In this document: positions 12,101 to 26,307 of the stretch, one piece after another | Layout: every line of letters begins with the position of its first letter | Position numbering within the stretch: the stretch's first letter is position 1 | Assembly (NCBI RefSeq): GCF_027595985.1 | Contig: NC_073303.1 | Coordinates: forward strand, 26,340,565-26,404,564 | Length of the DNA stretch: 64,000 nt | Direction: 5' to 3' | Source: Sorex araneus | Taxonomy: Eukaryota > Chordata > Mammalia > Eulipotyphla > Soricidae | Position numbers and translations under genes: made by a program | Notes under the pieces: model-generated | Told to the model about the DNA's origin: nothing | What the model saw: only the letters and a program-made list of their open reading frames with translations | The model's database searches: none

Positions 12101-15100
12101 CAGAGGGCAGGGCAGCTTTCCCTACTACATCTGCCTGAGGACCAGGAGGACTTTGCTGAGAGGCTGCTGCTGCCTCTGCATGGGGTGAGGCTGGAATAAT
12201 CAGCCAGGCCTGAGCCTAGCCACTCAAGGCGTTATCGCCCTTGATCAGGCCCGAGCCTAGTCACTCAGGGCATTATCACCCCTAACCAGGTTACCGCCCC
12301 TGCCCAGGACCGAGTCTAGTCACTACAGGGCATTAAGGACCAAGTCTAGACACAGCAAGGCATTATCACTCCTGACCAGAACTTAGTTCTAGTCATCGCA
12401 GGATGTTATCACCCCTGACAGGACCAAGTCTAGTCAGTCAGGGCGTTATCACCCCTGACCAGGACCAAATCTAGTCAGTCAGGGCGTTATCACCCCTGAC
12501 CAGGACCAAATCTAGTCAGTCAGGGCGTTATCACCCCTGACCAGGACCAAGTCCAGTCAGTCAGGGTGTTATCACCCCTCACAGGACCAAGTCCAGTCAG
12601 TCAGGGCGTTATCACCCCTGACAGGACCAAGTCTAGCCTGAGGGCATTATTGCCCCTGACAGGACCAAGTCCAGTCAGTCAGGGTGTTATCACCCCTGAC
12701 AGGACCAAGTCTAGCCTGAGGGCATTATTGCCCCTGACCAGGACTAAGTCTAGCCACTCAGGGCGTTATCACCCCTGACAGGACCAAGTCTAGCCACTCA
12801 GAGCATTATCGCCCCGACCAGCACCAAGACTAGTCACTGCAGTGTGTCATCGCCCCTGAACAACAGCAAGACTAGTCACTGCAGTTTGTTATCGCCCCGA
12901 CCAGGACCAAGACTAGTCACTGCAGTGTGTTATCGCCCCCACCAGGACCAAGACTAGTCACTGCAGTGTGTTATCGCCCCTGACCAGCAAGTGGTGGCCG
13001 GGTAGCAGGGTCCTCCACCTGCTCACACCCCACCTGCTTTCTTCCGGAACGGGGAGTCCACGCCCAGGTGCCAGGGCGGTTTCAGACCCGTCTCCTCGTG
13101 CCACTTCTCCATTTTCTTCTGAAATTCCGTCACCAGCTTCTCAGCCCACTGCTCCCGGGTCTCCATGGCCCCACAGTAGCGCACCCAGTGCGTGCAGCTA
13201 TCACCTGGCGGGCGCAAGAAGCACTTAGTCCCGGTCACGATTCTTTTTGGAAAACTTTCACTTAATTAGTTGAGTTTTAGGCACATGATATCCTAACACC
13301 AATCCCACCACCAATGTCAGCTTCATTCCACCAGTGTCCCACGTCCCATCCTGTCCCGTTCCCTATTGCCACCTGCCACCATAACAGGCACATGTCAAAG
13401 GTTGGTGCCTGAAGTTTCTTTTTTTTTTTTTTTTTTTTTTTGCTTTTTGGGTCACACCGGGCGATGCACAGGACTCACTCCTGGCTCATGCACTCAGGAA
13501 TCACCCCTGGCGGTGCTCAGGGGACCATATGGGATGCTGGGATTCGAACCTGGGTTGGCTGCGTGCAAGGCAAATGCCCTACCCACTGTGCTATCACTCC
13601 AGCCCCGGTGCCTGAAGTTTCTATCTCGTGTTTTCAGTGTTGCCGAGTGTGTGCTTTGGATACACGCTCCCACGTCACCGGTACAACTGAGGCCCCAACT
13701 CCTGTTCCCCCATCACTTCCCTTTCTCACTTTCTTCAGGCTCTGTCCTTCTCCTCCCCCTTTGACTCTGTGAAAGTCAAAGTGATCTAGGCATCCCCCCC
13801 TTTACTACATTACATTTCCTTCGTCCAGCTGTTCTATGCACCACAAGATAAGTGCGACCATGCTGTGGCTGTCCTGGCTCACTTCACTCAGCGTGACATC
13901 TTCCGCTTCCAAGCAGGTTGCAGCAAACGGCATGGTTATCTCACTCCTTGCAGCTGGACGGTATTCCAATGTGTACAGAGACCACAGCTTCACCATCCAC
14001 TCATTTGCCGTGGGACGCCTAGGCTGATTCTGTACTAAGTGCTGCAAATCATAACAGTTGTGCTGTCGTCCTTTTGAATGAAAAACATTTTTTTTTTTAT
14101 TGCTAGGTCATGTGGCAGCTCAAGTCTTAGTTTACTGAGGCCTCTTCATACTGTTTTCCACAGGGATTGAACAGACAAGATTGCCACCAGTAGTGGCTGA
14201 TGGTTCCTTTTCCAACACCTTCCCAACAATGCAGAATTGTTCCTGGCATTTTTGATATGTGCTATTCTCACTGGTGTGAGATGGTATCTCATTGTCATCT
14301 TGATCTGGATTTCCCTAATGATAAGTGATACTGAGCACTTTTTCATGTGCCTATTGGCCATCCCCCTGTCTTCCTCTGAGAAGTGTCTATTCATTTGCTC
14401 TCCCCATTTTTTTTTTTTTTTTTTTTTTTTTTTGCTTTTTGGGTCACACCTGGCTCTGCACAGGGGTTACTCCTGGCTCTGCACTCAGGAATTATCCCTG
14501 GCGGTGCTCAGGGGACCATATGGGATGCTGGGAATTGAACCCGGGTCGGTCGCGTGCAAGGCAAACGCCCTACCCGCTGTGCTATCGCTCCAGCCCTGCT
14601 CTCCCCATTTTTTGATGTTATTTATCTGTGAGTATTTTATATATCCTGGTTATCAACCTTTTATCTGATGTAAATGAATGCAAATATTTTCTCCCGTTCA
14701 GTTAGCTATCTTTTAGTTTTAGCCTGTTTTTATTTTTTGCTTTAGTTTTGTTTTTCCATGCAGAAGCTCTTTAACTTGATATAGTCCAATTTCTTCATTT
14801 TTTATTTTGCTGCTTTGCCGATGGTATCATATTGTTGAAGATGCCTTGGAGGTTCAAATCTTGGAGCATTCTGACTATATTTTCCTCAGCGCACTTCAGT
14901 TTCCAGTCAGATCTCTTGATCCACTTTAAATTGACTTTTGCATTAAGGTGGGAGATACGGGTCTGATACAACATTCTGACTGTTCTTCCCACCAGTACAG
15001 TCAGAGTTCAGATTCTGATCCTTCATTCCCACCCAGAATTCTTTGGAACAAATAGAAACCATCACAAGCAGCTTCTCCTGGGGCTTCCCCGGAAAGGCAG

Positions 15101-18100
15101 GTGCCCGTGGCTGCAGACTAGAGGCTCTAAACTAGCGAAAGCGGAGGGGCAGGGGGGCATCCCAAAGCAACCACTCTTCTGGGGACGCAGCTCCGAGACA
15201 GGCCTCTGTAACAGGCTCTCTGTGACCCCGAGCCCTGAGGGAGGATCCGGTCAGGCACTGCCTTTCCGCCCGGCGACCTCTAATCACTGAGGAAGAATTG
15301 CCAATATCGGAAACTGAAGTTATCCAAAAACACGTCCTCCCCTGGCCATAAAGACATTCGTCAAGGGGGAGGACGCTTGCCTTGCAGACAGCCGGGCTCC
15401 CAGCACTGCCAGGGGTGATCCCTGAGCACAACAGCCCTGAGTATGGCCAGGTGTGGCCCCACGCACCCCCATGGGTGCCCTCCTTGGGGTTCTTCCCAAC
15501 ACTCCTCTGAGCACGTGCTGGATCTCTGGCAGGCGGGCAGGGAGTTGGCCCTCGACACCTGAGCAGCCTGAGCGGCGCTGCAGCTGCCTCCACCCAGAAT
15601 TCACCTACCTGCCCAGTGGAAGGGGTAATAGTCGAAGGCCATCTTGCGGAAGGTAAGCTGCATAGCACCGCCCATGAGTCTGTTTGCAGAGACACCTACA
15701 AAGGACAAATAAAGATGGTGCTGGAGCAACAGTACAGTGGGCTGGGCACTTGCCTTGCACGTGGTCAACCTGGTTCAATCCCTGCCACCATATATGGTCT
15801 CTGTGCTCAGGGATCACTCTTGGCAGGGCTTAGGGGACCACATGCAGTCCCAGCAATTGAACCCGGGTTAGCACATGCAAGGCGAGTACAGCGCAAACCC
15901 GCTGTACTCTCTCTCTGGCCCACAACATCCATATTTTTTTGTCTTAGGGGTGGTTTGGCTGCACCTGAAAGGTGACAGTAGCTGCCGTCGGCCCTGCCCT
16001 ACCCCACCCCGAAACAGCCACAGTGGGGCAGGGGCCCACTGAAGGCCGCAGTGGGCTGTGGGCAGGCTGTGCCCACTCGGTACCTGGCTCCCGGGACTGG
16101 CTGTCGTCACAGATGTGCAGGTCCAGGCGGGAGATGAGCAGGTGGTAGGAGGACTCCTTCACGTCGAATTTCTCAAAATACTGGCTCAGGCGGTTGCCGC
16201 TGCTGCTGCCGCCCTGGCTGGCACCAAACGCCTGGGCCCAGGACTGCTGGGCACTGGGGGCAGGCGGGGTGATCTACAAGCAACAGAGAGAAAAACAAGA
16301 CCCTGAGAGACTCTGTGACAGGCTTCCTCCAGGTAGGACATCGGATCTTAGCAGGTTGCTCCTTCCCTCTCAAAACTGTCCACCTGTCTGCCTACCTACT
16401 GTCCCACACACCAAAATTTTTGGTTATGATCAGCATCATAAGTATCAAAGTAGCATCTTGAAGTCTGAAGGAGGCCTCCAGCTCTGGCCCCACAAGACTT
16501 AGTCAAACTCCAACACCTCCTCCAGGAAGTCTTCCCAAAGTGCCCCCTTTCAGAAAGGACAGTTAGGTGTTCTTGTTCTCATGGCGGGGTGCTCACTTTT
16601 ATAGCAGTGCCAATTACATCACGTCGCATAACCGGCTGATGGTGTGTATTTCAAAAGAACAAAGGTTCCATGGATGAGTATTCCTGCAGTAGCCAGCACT
16701 TGTAGGGAGTGGGGAGAGGGGATTCAAAGAAGCTACATGAAAATCCCAACTTCACCGAGTAGGTGCCAGGAGGGACATTGCCTCTGACCTGCACGGGCTC
16801 GGGGGCCATGCTCTTCCTCTGCTGGGCTGACTTCTCCATGGCCTCACTCAGAGACTCTGCATACTTCATCATGGCCTTGAGCTGCGAGTCCGTCAGCACC
16901 CACAGAAGGTCGTCCAGCAGGAACATCAGCTTGGAGGCCGTGACGTTGCAGTCTTTGGTCTAAAGAGCCACAGAGAGGAGATGGTGGAGCCTCTGAGAAG
17001 ACCCCAATGTCTCCCGGTGACTATGGCCTGCTCCGTGTCCGAGCTGGCTTGCTCCCAGCAGGTGAAAGCAAAGTATCAAACACTTTGCAGGGGCCAGAGC
17101 AGTAGTACAGCGGGTAAGGCATCTGCCTTACATGCAGCCTATCCGGGTTCAGATTCAATCCCCGGCATCCCATATGGTCCCCCAAGCATTGCCAGGAGTA
17201 ATTCCTGAGCGCAGAGCCAGGAGTAACCCCTGAGCATCACTGGGTGTGACCCCAAACCAAAATAAATGAACAATATAAAATACTTTGCAGAATCAATTCC
17301 TTGCAAAACTAGCAATCAGTTCTGTTATTAATAATAATAATAATAAAAAAAGCAGCAGCAGTCAAGCAGTCAACTGTCTGTCCTGAAATGAGACAAACTG
17401 GGACAGACTGGGGTGCTCAAGCTAACGGGATGGCTTAAAGGGCCAGAGAGAGCACATGCTTGATGTGCAAAGGGCCTGGGCTCAGTGCCCAGCACATGGT
17501 CCCTGGAGCAACAGCAGCAGCAAGCCCCAAGCACCAAGCCAGGTGTAGCCCCTGAGTACCACTCCCCAGGATACGGCCCCCAAGAACAGAACAAAGAATC
17601 GGGGTCCTCAAAACCAAGGTGACAGGGCGGGAGACAGTTTTCCTAGGAGTCACCACGTGACACTGGACTCCAGCCCTCCCCTTGCGGCTCCGATTTCGGG
17701 ACTGCCTGCACACACTCGGGGGGATGCCCACGCTCGGGCCATCTGTGAGGACAGAGCACAGACTCACTCTTCTCTTGAGGGCTATCTGGATCCTGCCTTG
17801 GTTGGTGATCAGCCTCAGCGGAGTGGTGACTGGGTCCTGATCCCCGTTGTCTGTGGCATCTGCCTCAATCCGAAGTGTCTGCCAAGTTATTTCCTTAAAG
17901 GTTAACACCTGGACGGGAAAAGAGAACTCCCTCAGTTCCGTGGGCACCATGAACCAGGTGGCAGGAAGTCCAAGGGCAAAGGCCCACACGGCGAGACACA
18001 AGGCACTCAGCTGAGACCCGACCCATGGAGGCCAGCGGGCAGCAGGGAGCAAGACCATTGGGCAGAGAGATACCTGGGCTCCAGGAAAGGGACATGGGGG

Positions 18101-20472
18101 AGGGGGGAGAGGGGGCGTGGGCAGCGGGAGACTCTCAGCAGGAGTGTGACCCAGTAAGGGCCACTGCTACGCGGGCCCCCGTGTCTCGGCACACAGTCAC
18201 CTCTCCGCGGCGGGGCTCCGTGATTCGGGTGAGGCGGAGGTCGCTCTGCTGCCAGTGGGGGTTGACGCTGTAGCCCTGGAGCTGCCACAGTTCGAAAGAC
18301 GCGTGGAAGGCCTTGGAGTGGATCTTGATGGTGATGGAGTTGACCACGATGAACATGCCCTCCACCACCTTCTCGGCAAAGCCGTACTCACTGCAACAAA
18401 CAAGGCGGGCAAAGGATGGGGGTCACGCCAGACCGTGCTGCCGTTATACTGGACGACGGGAGGCCAGGTGGAGGGCAGTGCCCGCTCTCTCTGGGTATTA
18501 CAACCATGGCTAAATTTCATTTATCCTCTCCTCTTCTGTCTTAATTTTTTTTTTTTTTTTTGGGTCACACCCGGCAATGCACAGGGGTTACTCCTGGCTC
18601 TGCACTCAGGAATTACTCCTGGCGGTGCTCAGGGGACCATATGGGATGCTGGGAATCGAACCGGGGTCGGCCGCATGCAAGGCAAACGCCCTACCCGCTG
18701 TGCTATCGCTCCAGCCCTGTCTTAATTTTTTTTAACTTCTAAAATTTTAAGGAATGATTGGCACTCTTTACTATAGCACTATTTATTACACGTTTTGAGT
18801 TTCATTTTTTTGAGGCTTTGTTTGTTTGTTTGTTCAGTATTTAGGCTACACCTGGTGATGTTCAGAATTTACTCCTGGCTCTGCAGGAATCACACATGGC
18901 GGTGCTCAGGGGACCACATGGAATATTGGAGATCAAACCTGGGTTGGCTGCGTGCAAATCAAGTGCCCTGCTATACTATGCTCCAGCTCCTGACTAGCAC
19001 TTTTTTAAGTAAGATTTTTTTTTTTTCTTAAAGCACGGACTAACAGAGTTGATCTGGAAATAATCTCCTATAAAGAGGAATATATTTTAAAATATTTTTA
19101 TAGCCAACATGCTATATAATTAAATATTAAGATATTGTCTTCAAGAAGAGGTATGACTACAGAAAGAAAATACTAGTTTTCTATAAAATCTTCAAAAATG
19201 CAGGATCTTCTGCAAAGGTGGTAGGAAAAAAAGAAGTACAGCTAGATAAACAAGTCCAGATTTAACACTGTGGAATAGAGTCGAGAAGAGTTCTGAGGTC
19301 AGACATACTGTCCGGGGTGAAGGTGCTTGCCTTGCATGAAGCCAGTCCCTTGTCCCATCCCTCGTATCACAAAGTCCCTGAGCTTTGACAGGAACAGCCC
19401 TGTAAGTAGGGATCTGTAGGTAACGCCGGAGCACTGCTAGATACAGCTCAAAGACACCCTCCTGTAGGAAGCAACGGCTCTGAAGTTCATGACTCCTGGA
19501 GGGGAGGGGAATGAAAGGCTTTCAAAGAAGAAGGTACCGTAAATTCAGCGGTATGGCCGCATGGGAAATGGAATGAAATGGTAGCGTGGGCTGAAGATCA
19601 TACGAGGAGAAAGGAACAAAAAAGAAAAGGTGATTATTGACCATCTGCTGAAGCTCTCAGGATGAACATGTCAGTTCTCCAGTTCTGTTTTCAAATGCCT
19701 CAAGTCCAAGATGCAAAAGAAAAACCTCTTCCCCAGAGGTTTCTGGAGCCTTCTCTGCTCTATACTTGAAAGGTTTTGAAAAATATTTCCTAGGGGATGG
19801 CCTTTCACTTACTCGTCTGTCAGGAATGACTCATCTCCAAGAATACTGAGCCTTTCCGCTGCTGCACGAGCATGATCCTGGAGGCCAACTGAACTTGGGG
19901 GCGTGGGAAGGAGAAAAAAAATAGGGTTATGTACTTGGAACAGCGGGACTTCATATCTCTTCATTCTCAGCAATAGAAAACTAATTATCAAATGCTTCCT
20001 TAGCAGTAGGGCTGTCTTTTTTGGGGGGAAACTCCAACAACAATAGTGAGTTTTGTGTTGAAATATGGAATGTAATCAAGGTAAAGAGAAAATGAAGTGA
20101 AATTTTTCAGTTATGCAGGCGGGGGTGGGGGCGTGGGGGTGGGAGGTATACTGGGGTTTTTTGGTGGTGGAATATGGGCACTGGTGAAGGGATGGGTGTT
20201 TGAGTATTGTATAACTGAGACATAAGCCTGAGAACTTTGTAACTTTCCACATGGTGATTCAATAAAATAAATAACTTAAAAAAAAAAAAAGACACCCTCC
20301 TTCCAAAAAAGAGAATAGGGCCAGAGCAATAGTACAACAAGGAAGGCACTTGGCTTGCATGCAGCCGACCTCGATTCAATCCTTGGCATCCCATAAGGTC
20401 ATCTGAGCATGCCAGGAGTGATTCCTGAGCACAGAGCCAGGAGTACATTCTGAGCATCACTGAGTGTAGCCC

Positions 20473-20507
<35 letters not shown>

Positions 20508-23500
20508 CAGAGAGACAGAGACAGAGAGAGAGACAGAGAGAGAGAGAACAGTTCCGACCATAGTTGCACTTCCCCAGTGAGGTTCAGAGTGCAAAGAGAA
20601 AAATAAAGGCCAACCTGAATTCCTTCATTATGTGGAAAACACAAAGATTCAGACATGAAGGTGGAACCAGTACTGGTTACAAAAAATAACACCTGGGCAC
20701 TGAAGCCAGGGCTCAAGGGTGGAGCATCTGCTCTGTATACAGGAGCACTGAGTTTGATCAGCACCATAGGGTCCCCTGACAGCCATTGGGTGTGGCCCCA
20801 AAAATCAACAACAAAGCCAACCGGAGCCCAGGGACAGCTCATGGGTGGAACACCTGCTCTGCAAACCTGAAGTCCTGAGTTCAAATCCATGCATCACCCC
20901 AACAAGCTTAGCTAAGCCCTATAGCAGTGCCGTTCAACCGCCAGATGGGGGTGTGTGAGAGAGACCCCTCCCATAAGTCCTGCAACCAGACTGTGAGAGC
21001 ACTAGAGCCAAGTGTGCAGACCCCAAAGCACAGCAATGAGCAGGGGGAACGTCCCCACGCCCTGCCAGGAGTGATCCCTGAGTGCAGAGCCGGGAACAGG
21101 CCCTGAGCACCACCAGATGTGGGCCACATCCCCCCTACCCCGCCCAAAACAAGTCCCAGAAACAACAAACCAAAAAGAATATATATCTTTCATTTATATC
21201 ACAAAGGACTAATATCTCTAAAACATGGAGAATTTTTTTTCTTTGCTTTTTGGGTCACACAGGGTGTGACCTGGTGATGCACAGGGGTTACCCCTGGCTC
21301 ACACACTCAGAAATTACTCCTGGCAGTGCTCAGGGGACCATATGGGATGCTGGGAATCGAACCTGGGTTGGCTGATGCAAGGCAAAAACCCTACATGCTG
21401 TGCTATCGCTCTAGCCCCAACATGGAATTTTTTTTAACTGAAAATAATAAGCAGTAGCTCAGTGAAAACAGAACAGAGTATGAACAGTTCACAGTAAAAT
21501 ACAAGTTGCCATTAAACATAAAATTATATTTAGCCACAAAACAACATCGAGTTGGCTGATTTCTGGCAAAGAGAAGAGTACAGCCAGGAGAAGGCCATCT
21601 TTGGTGTGCAGTCAGTGAGGATACTGCTAGAGACAAAAAGTAATACTGATCCCTATCTTAGGTAAAAAAGTTTGTTTCAAACTTGACTGGAATCATACTG
21701 TAAAAAAGGTCAGGGCCTGGGGCCAGAGTGACAGCAGTAAGGCACTCGCCTTCCATGCAGCCTACCCAGGTTTGATCCTCAGCTTTGCGTATGGTCCCCC
21801 AAGCCAGCTAGGAGTGAACCTGAGCACAGAGTCAGCAATAAGCCATGAGCACTTTGGGGAGGGTCAGGGAGAAAATCAGCCTTTTCCTGGGACCAGAGAG
21901 ATAGAACAGTGGGTAAAGCACTTGCCTTGCATGAGGCAGACCAGGGTTCTATCCCCAGAACCCCATATTGTCTCCTGTCCATCAGGAGTGATCCTTGAAG
22001 GCAGAGCCAGGATTAAGCCCTGAGCACATCTGAGGATGGCCCAAAAGAACAAACAAACAAAATAGCTTTTCCTAGAACTGGGAATTAAAGCAAAGATAAT
22101 TCAGTTATTATTGTTGTTTCTCAGACGGCAGTCTCTAGTTGAATTTCTTTTTAAACTACAAATAAAATTATATGTTAGAGTAATCAAATATCTGACTCAT
22201 TATAGAAAAATAAAACAGCAGGGAAAAAATAATTTGATTTGTCTTATGCATCCCACAGTGAAAAACTGGGCCAGGACAACTATGATCAGTCCAAGAGTTA
22301 AGATGCTGCTCTGCATGCAGCAGACCCCAGCTCTACACCCAGCACAAAGATGGGCCCCCGAGCACTGCCACAAGTGACCTCAGTCACTGCTGGGTGTGGT
22401 TCAAACCCTCCCACCCACCACCAAAAGAAAGAAGACAACTATCATCAATGGTCTCGAACCAAAGGGTAAGGGCTATCAGAATGGGAAAAAATAAAGTCAA
22501 CATCATCTAAATCCATGAATTAATCTTGAACCAAGGAAAATTATGTGCCTTCAAATATGCTGTAATAGAAAATGTACAGTATCAGTTATGAGCTACTCAT
22601 AATAAATAACGCATAACTTCTATTTGGGGTTCTTTGGCCCACCAGGGTGGGCCACATCTGGCAGTGCTCAGGGCTTACCCTGGCTCTACACTCAGGGATC
22701 ACTCCTGACGCTGCTCCAGGGACCATGTGGGATCAAATCTGGGCCCACCAAATGCAAGGCAAGTGCCCTACACAAGGTATTAGTTTCCCAGCCCCAATTA
22801 ATAAGCTATTCTTACCAAAAACAAACCCCAAGAAAGAATTAAAAGAAGTCTTTACATTTAACAGACCAAACAAGAAATACTTTAAATGCACCTCAAAGAA
22901 TGACACAATGAGTCAAAATACAAAATATGAGAAATTCTTCACAACAAAACCAAACAAGTCCATAATCTAGTTTATACAAAAACTAAATGGTAGGGGCTGG
23001 AGCGATAGTACAGCGGGTAGAGTGTTTGCCTTGCATGTAGCTGACCCGGGTTCGATTCCCACCATCCCAAAGGGTCCCCTGAGCACCATCAGGAGTAATT
23101 CCTGAGTGCATGAGCCAGGAGTAATCCCTGTGCAATGCCGGGTGTGACCCAAAAAGAAAAAACAAAAACAACAACAACAAAAAAAACCTAAATGGTATAT
23201 TTAAAAGTCTATGTTTATGTATGGTGGGATATACAGAATTAAAAGACTTTAAAAGTCATGTCACACAAATATAATGTATTTTTATCTCATTATATTATTT
23301 TGTTTTGTTTTTGTGTCACACCTGGCAATGCTCAAGTCTCACTCCTGGCTCTGCACTCAGAGATTACTCCTGGTGGGACTCAGAGGACCTTATGAGGTGC
23401 CAGAGACTGAACTCAGGTTAGCATTAGTTGCATGCAAGGCAAGCACCTCACCCACTATACTATCTCTCCAACCACTATTATTTTTATAAGGGTTTTCTTT

Positions 23501-24253
23501 TTTTTTAGGGGGGGCACATCCAACTGTTCTCTGGGCTTACTCCTGGCTCTGTGGCCAGTGATCACTCCTGGTAGGACGCAGGGACCATATGGGGTACCAG
23601 GGATTAAGCCCAGGTCGTGTGCATGCAAGACAAGAGCTTGGCCACTGTCCTATCTTTCTAGAACCTCTACCAAAAAACGTATCATACAGGCAATTCAGGA
23701 AAACTGAGCATGAAAGAGGTCTTAGATATTTTGTGGGGTTTTTTTGTTCATTTGTTTTTAAACCACAACCAGTGGTACTAAGGGGTTACTAATAGCCCTG
23801 TGCTCAGGGATCTTTCCTGGCAGTGCTCGTGGGACCATATGGAGTGCCAGGGATCGAGCCTGGCTTGGCAGCATGCAATGTAAGCACCTTAATCCATTGT
23901 ACTATCACCCTAGCCCCAGTCTTAAATTTTAAGGGATCCCTGCAAAGTACGCCGAATGTGATAACAAGTACTAAGTGCTTGAGTTTTTCCTCTCTCTTCC
24001 CAGTTCATGTCTGTTAACAGACACATGAAACTGAAAGTATTCAGAGGCCAGAAAGATAGTATAGGAGCAAGGCGCTCACTTTATCAGTGACAAGGTGCTG
24101 AGGAGTGATCCTTGAGCACAGTCCAGGCTAAGCCCTGAGCAGCACTGGGTGCAGCCAAAAACAGAACAAAAAAAGTATTCACAGATGAAAATGACATGGG
24201 AGATTCTGGGCTTTACTTTTATCCCTATCAGGTACAGCCTGAGCGCACGCGCT

Positions 24254-24293
<40 letters not shown>

Positions 24294-26257
24294 GCACACA
24301 CACAACAAAGAAGCCGCACTATCCATCCTCCCATTATTGCCAGGAGTGGTCCCAGGCCTCTATCTCCAAAGATGTGAAGGGGGGAAAAAGTAGCAAGAAC
24401 AAACTAGAAGTAACATAGGGGTTTTGGGGGCGAGAATGTCTCGTGCACTTTTTTTTTTTTTTGCTTTTTTTGGGGTCACACCCGGTGATGCACAGGCGTT
24501 ACTCCTAGCTCTGCACTCAGGAATTACTCCTGGCGGTGCTCAGGGGACCATATGGGATGCTGGGAATCGAACCCAGGTCAGCAGCACACAAGGCAAACGC
24601 CCTCCCCGCTGTGCTATCGCTCCACCCGTCTAGTGCACTTTGGTGGTGGTGAGGGGAGACAACTATGGACAATAACACCATGAGGGGCCAGAGAGAAGGT
24701 GCAGCAGGTGGGGCACTTGTCTTGTATGAGAGCAACCCAAGGGCCAGGGGGATAGCACAGCGGGTTTCAATCCCCAGCACCAGGACTTAGAGCTGAGCTA
24801 AGAGCCAGAAATAAGCCCTGAGCATCGCCAGATGTGGCCCGAAATCAACCAATCAAACGAAAAATAGTCCAGAGCTGGAAGTATCTCCCAAACACAGCTG
24901 AGTGTGGCCTAAAAATCAAACTAATTACAATGATGCATTTCAATATAAAAAGCTTTTATTTTAACCAAAAAGGTGATCTGGGGACTAGAGCAATACTACA
25001 GTGGGTAGGATGGCATTTCCAAACACATGGCAAACCCAGCTCCGATCCTGAACACCACATATGGTCCCTGAGCCACGAGTGACCCCTGCGTGCAAAGCCA
25101 GGAGTAAACCCTGAGCACCAACACGTGTGGTTCAAAACAAACAAAAACAGAAATAAGAAACAAACAAAAAAAAAAACCAGTGATCTGGACCAGTTACTAC
25201 CTTGGGAAACACACTGTTAATACACTGTTAAAGCCACTAACCTCTGTCCCGAAGCCAGAGCGATGGGAGACTGCCCATTGGGCGGCCGGGGCTCCTCACA
25301 GGTCTTCATCTCCACCTCCACCTTATCCAGACACTGAAAGAGAAGCCATGCTCGGCTGAACATCGGCACACAGACCACATGGCACAGACTCCTACCCAGC
25401 TCCGGGGTCCAGGAGCTTGGGGAGCGTTGTGCCCACGGGTGGGGGCAGCAACTATTCGTGGAGCCCTTGGAATGCACGGGCAGGCCTCGTCTGCCCTCCC
25501 ATCCCCTTCCAGCGACAGCGTTTCATGGCAAGAATGGGATCAGCTCACAACAGGAAATTAAAACACAACTCCAAGTTAAAGAAATAGTCCTACTTTCTTT
25601 TTTTCTTTTTGGGTCACACCCGGCGATGCACAGGGGTTACTCCTGGCTTTGCACTCAGGAATTACTCCTGGCGGTGTTCAGAGGACCATATGGGATGCTG
25701 GGGTTCAAACCCGGGTTGGCCACATGCAAGACAAACGCCCTACCGGCTATGCTATCACTCCAGCCCCAAGAAATGTTTCTACTTTTGAGGATTCTGGTCT
25801 GGGGGCTAAAGATATGCCTTATGCCTTAGTCAACTCCTAAAGGGCTTTTACTGGGTTGGTCCAAGTGCCAACATGAATCAAACTAATTTTTCCTTTCTCA
25901 GGATTTTTGAGAAATTAAAGAAATCTAAAGGCAAAACCTTGGCAGCAAAAGGTAGTATTAAAAAATCAAAAGAGGGCTGGAGAGATAACAGAGAGCAAGC
26001 TACTCGCCTTGCATTTGGCCAGCTCCTGGTTTGAGCCCCAGCACTGCACAGGGTCCCCTACACCCAGCCAGGAGTAATCTCTGAGCACAGAGCCTGGGGT
26101 AAGCTCCAAGCACCTCCAGGTATGACCCAACACCCACCCCACTCCCTAAGTCAAAAAGAAAAGAATATGGTCCCCCAGGCACCTCCAGGAGTAATTCCTG
26201 AGTACAAAGCCAGGAGTAACCTGAGCATCACTGGGTGTGACCCAAAAAGGAAAAATG

Positions 26258-26307
<50 letters not shown>

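Larger units (their letters stand above)
13240..15000 (-). mobile_element. 5'-truncated soricid L1 with two nested SINEs
   Basis: Read on the minus strand, it begins in ORF2 near its C-terminus: [20 protein letters not shown], then [20 protein letters not shown] and [20 protein letters not shown], all conserved L1 ORF2 C-terminal sequence. Frameshifts follow, then a 3' UTR ending near 13240. Two minus-strand SOR SINEs (13420-13606, 14411-14596) interrupt it with clear target duplications, so the L1 is older than both. Cannot be active: 5' truncated, frameshifted and interrupted. Lies in intron 9. Confidence 0.88.

Noticed and set aside
12566..12778. 70-codon repetitive open frame
   Set aside because: A product of the 40-bp minisatellite; the repeated peptide reflects the DNA unit only.
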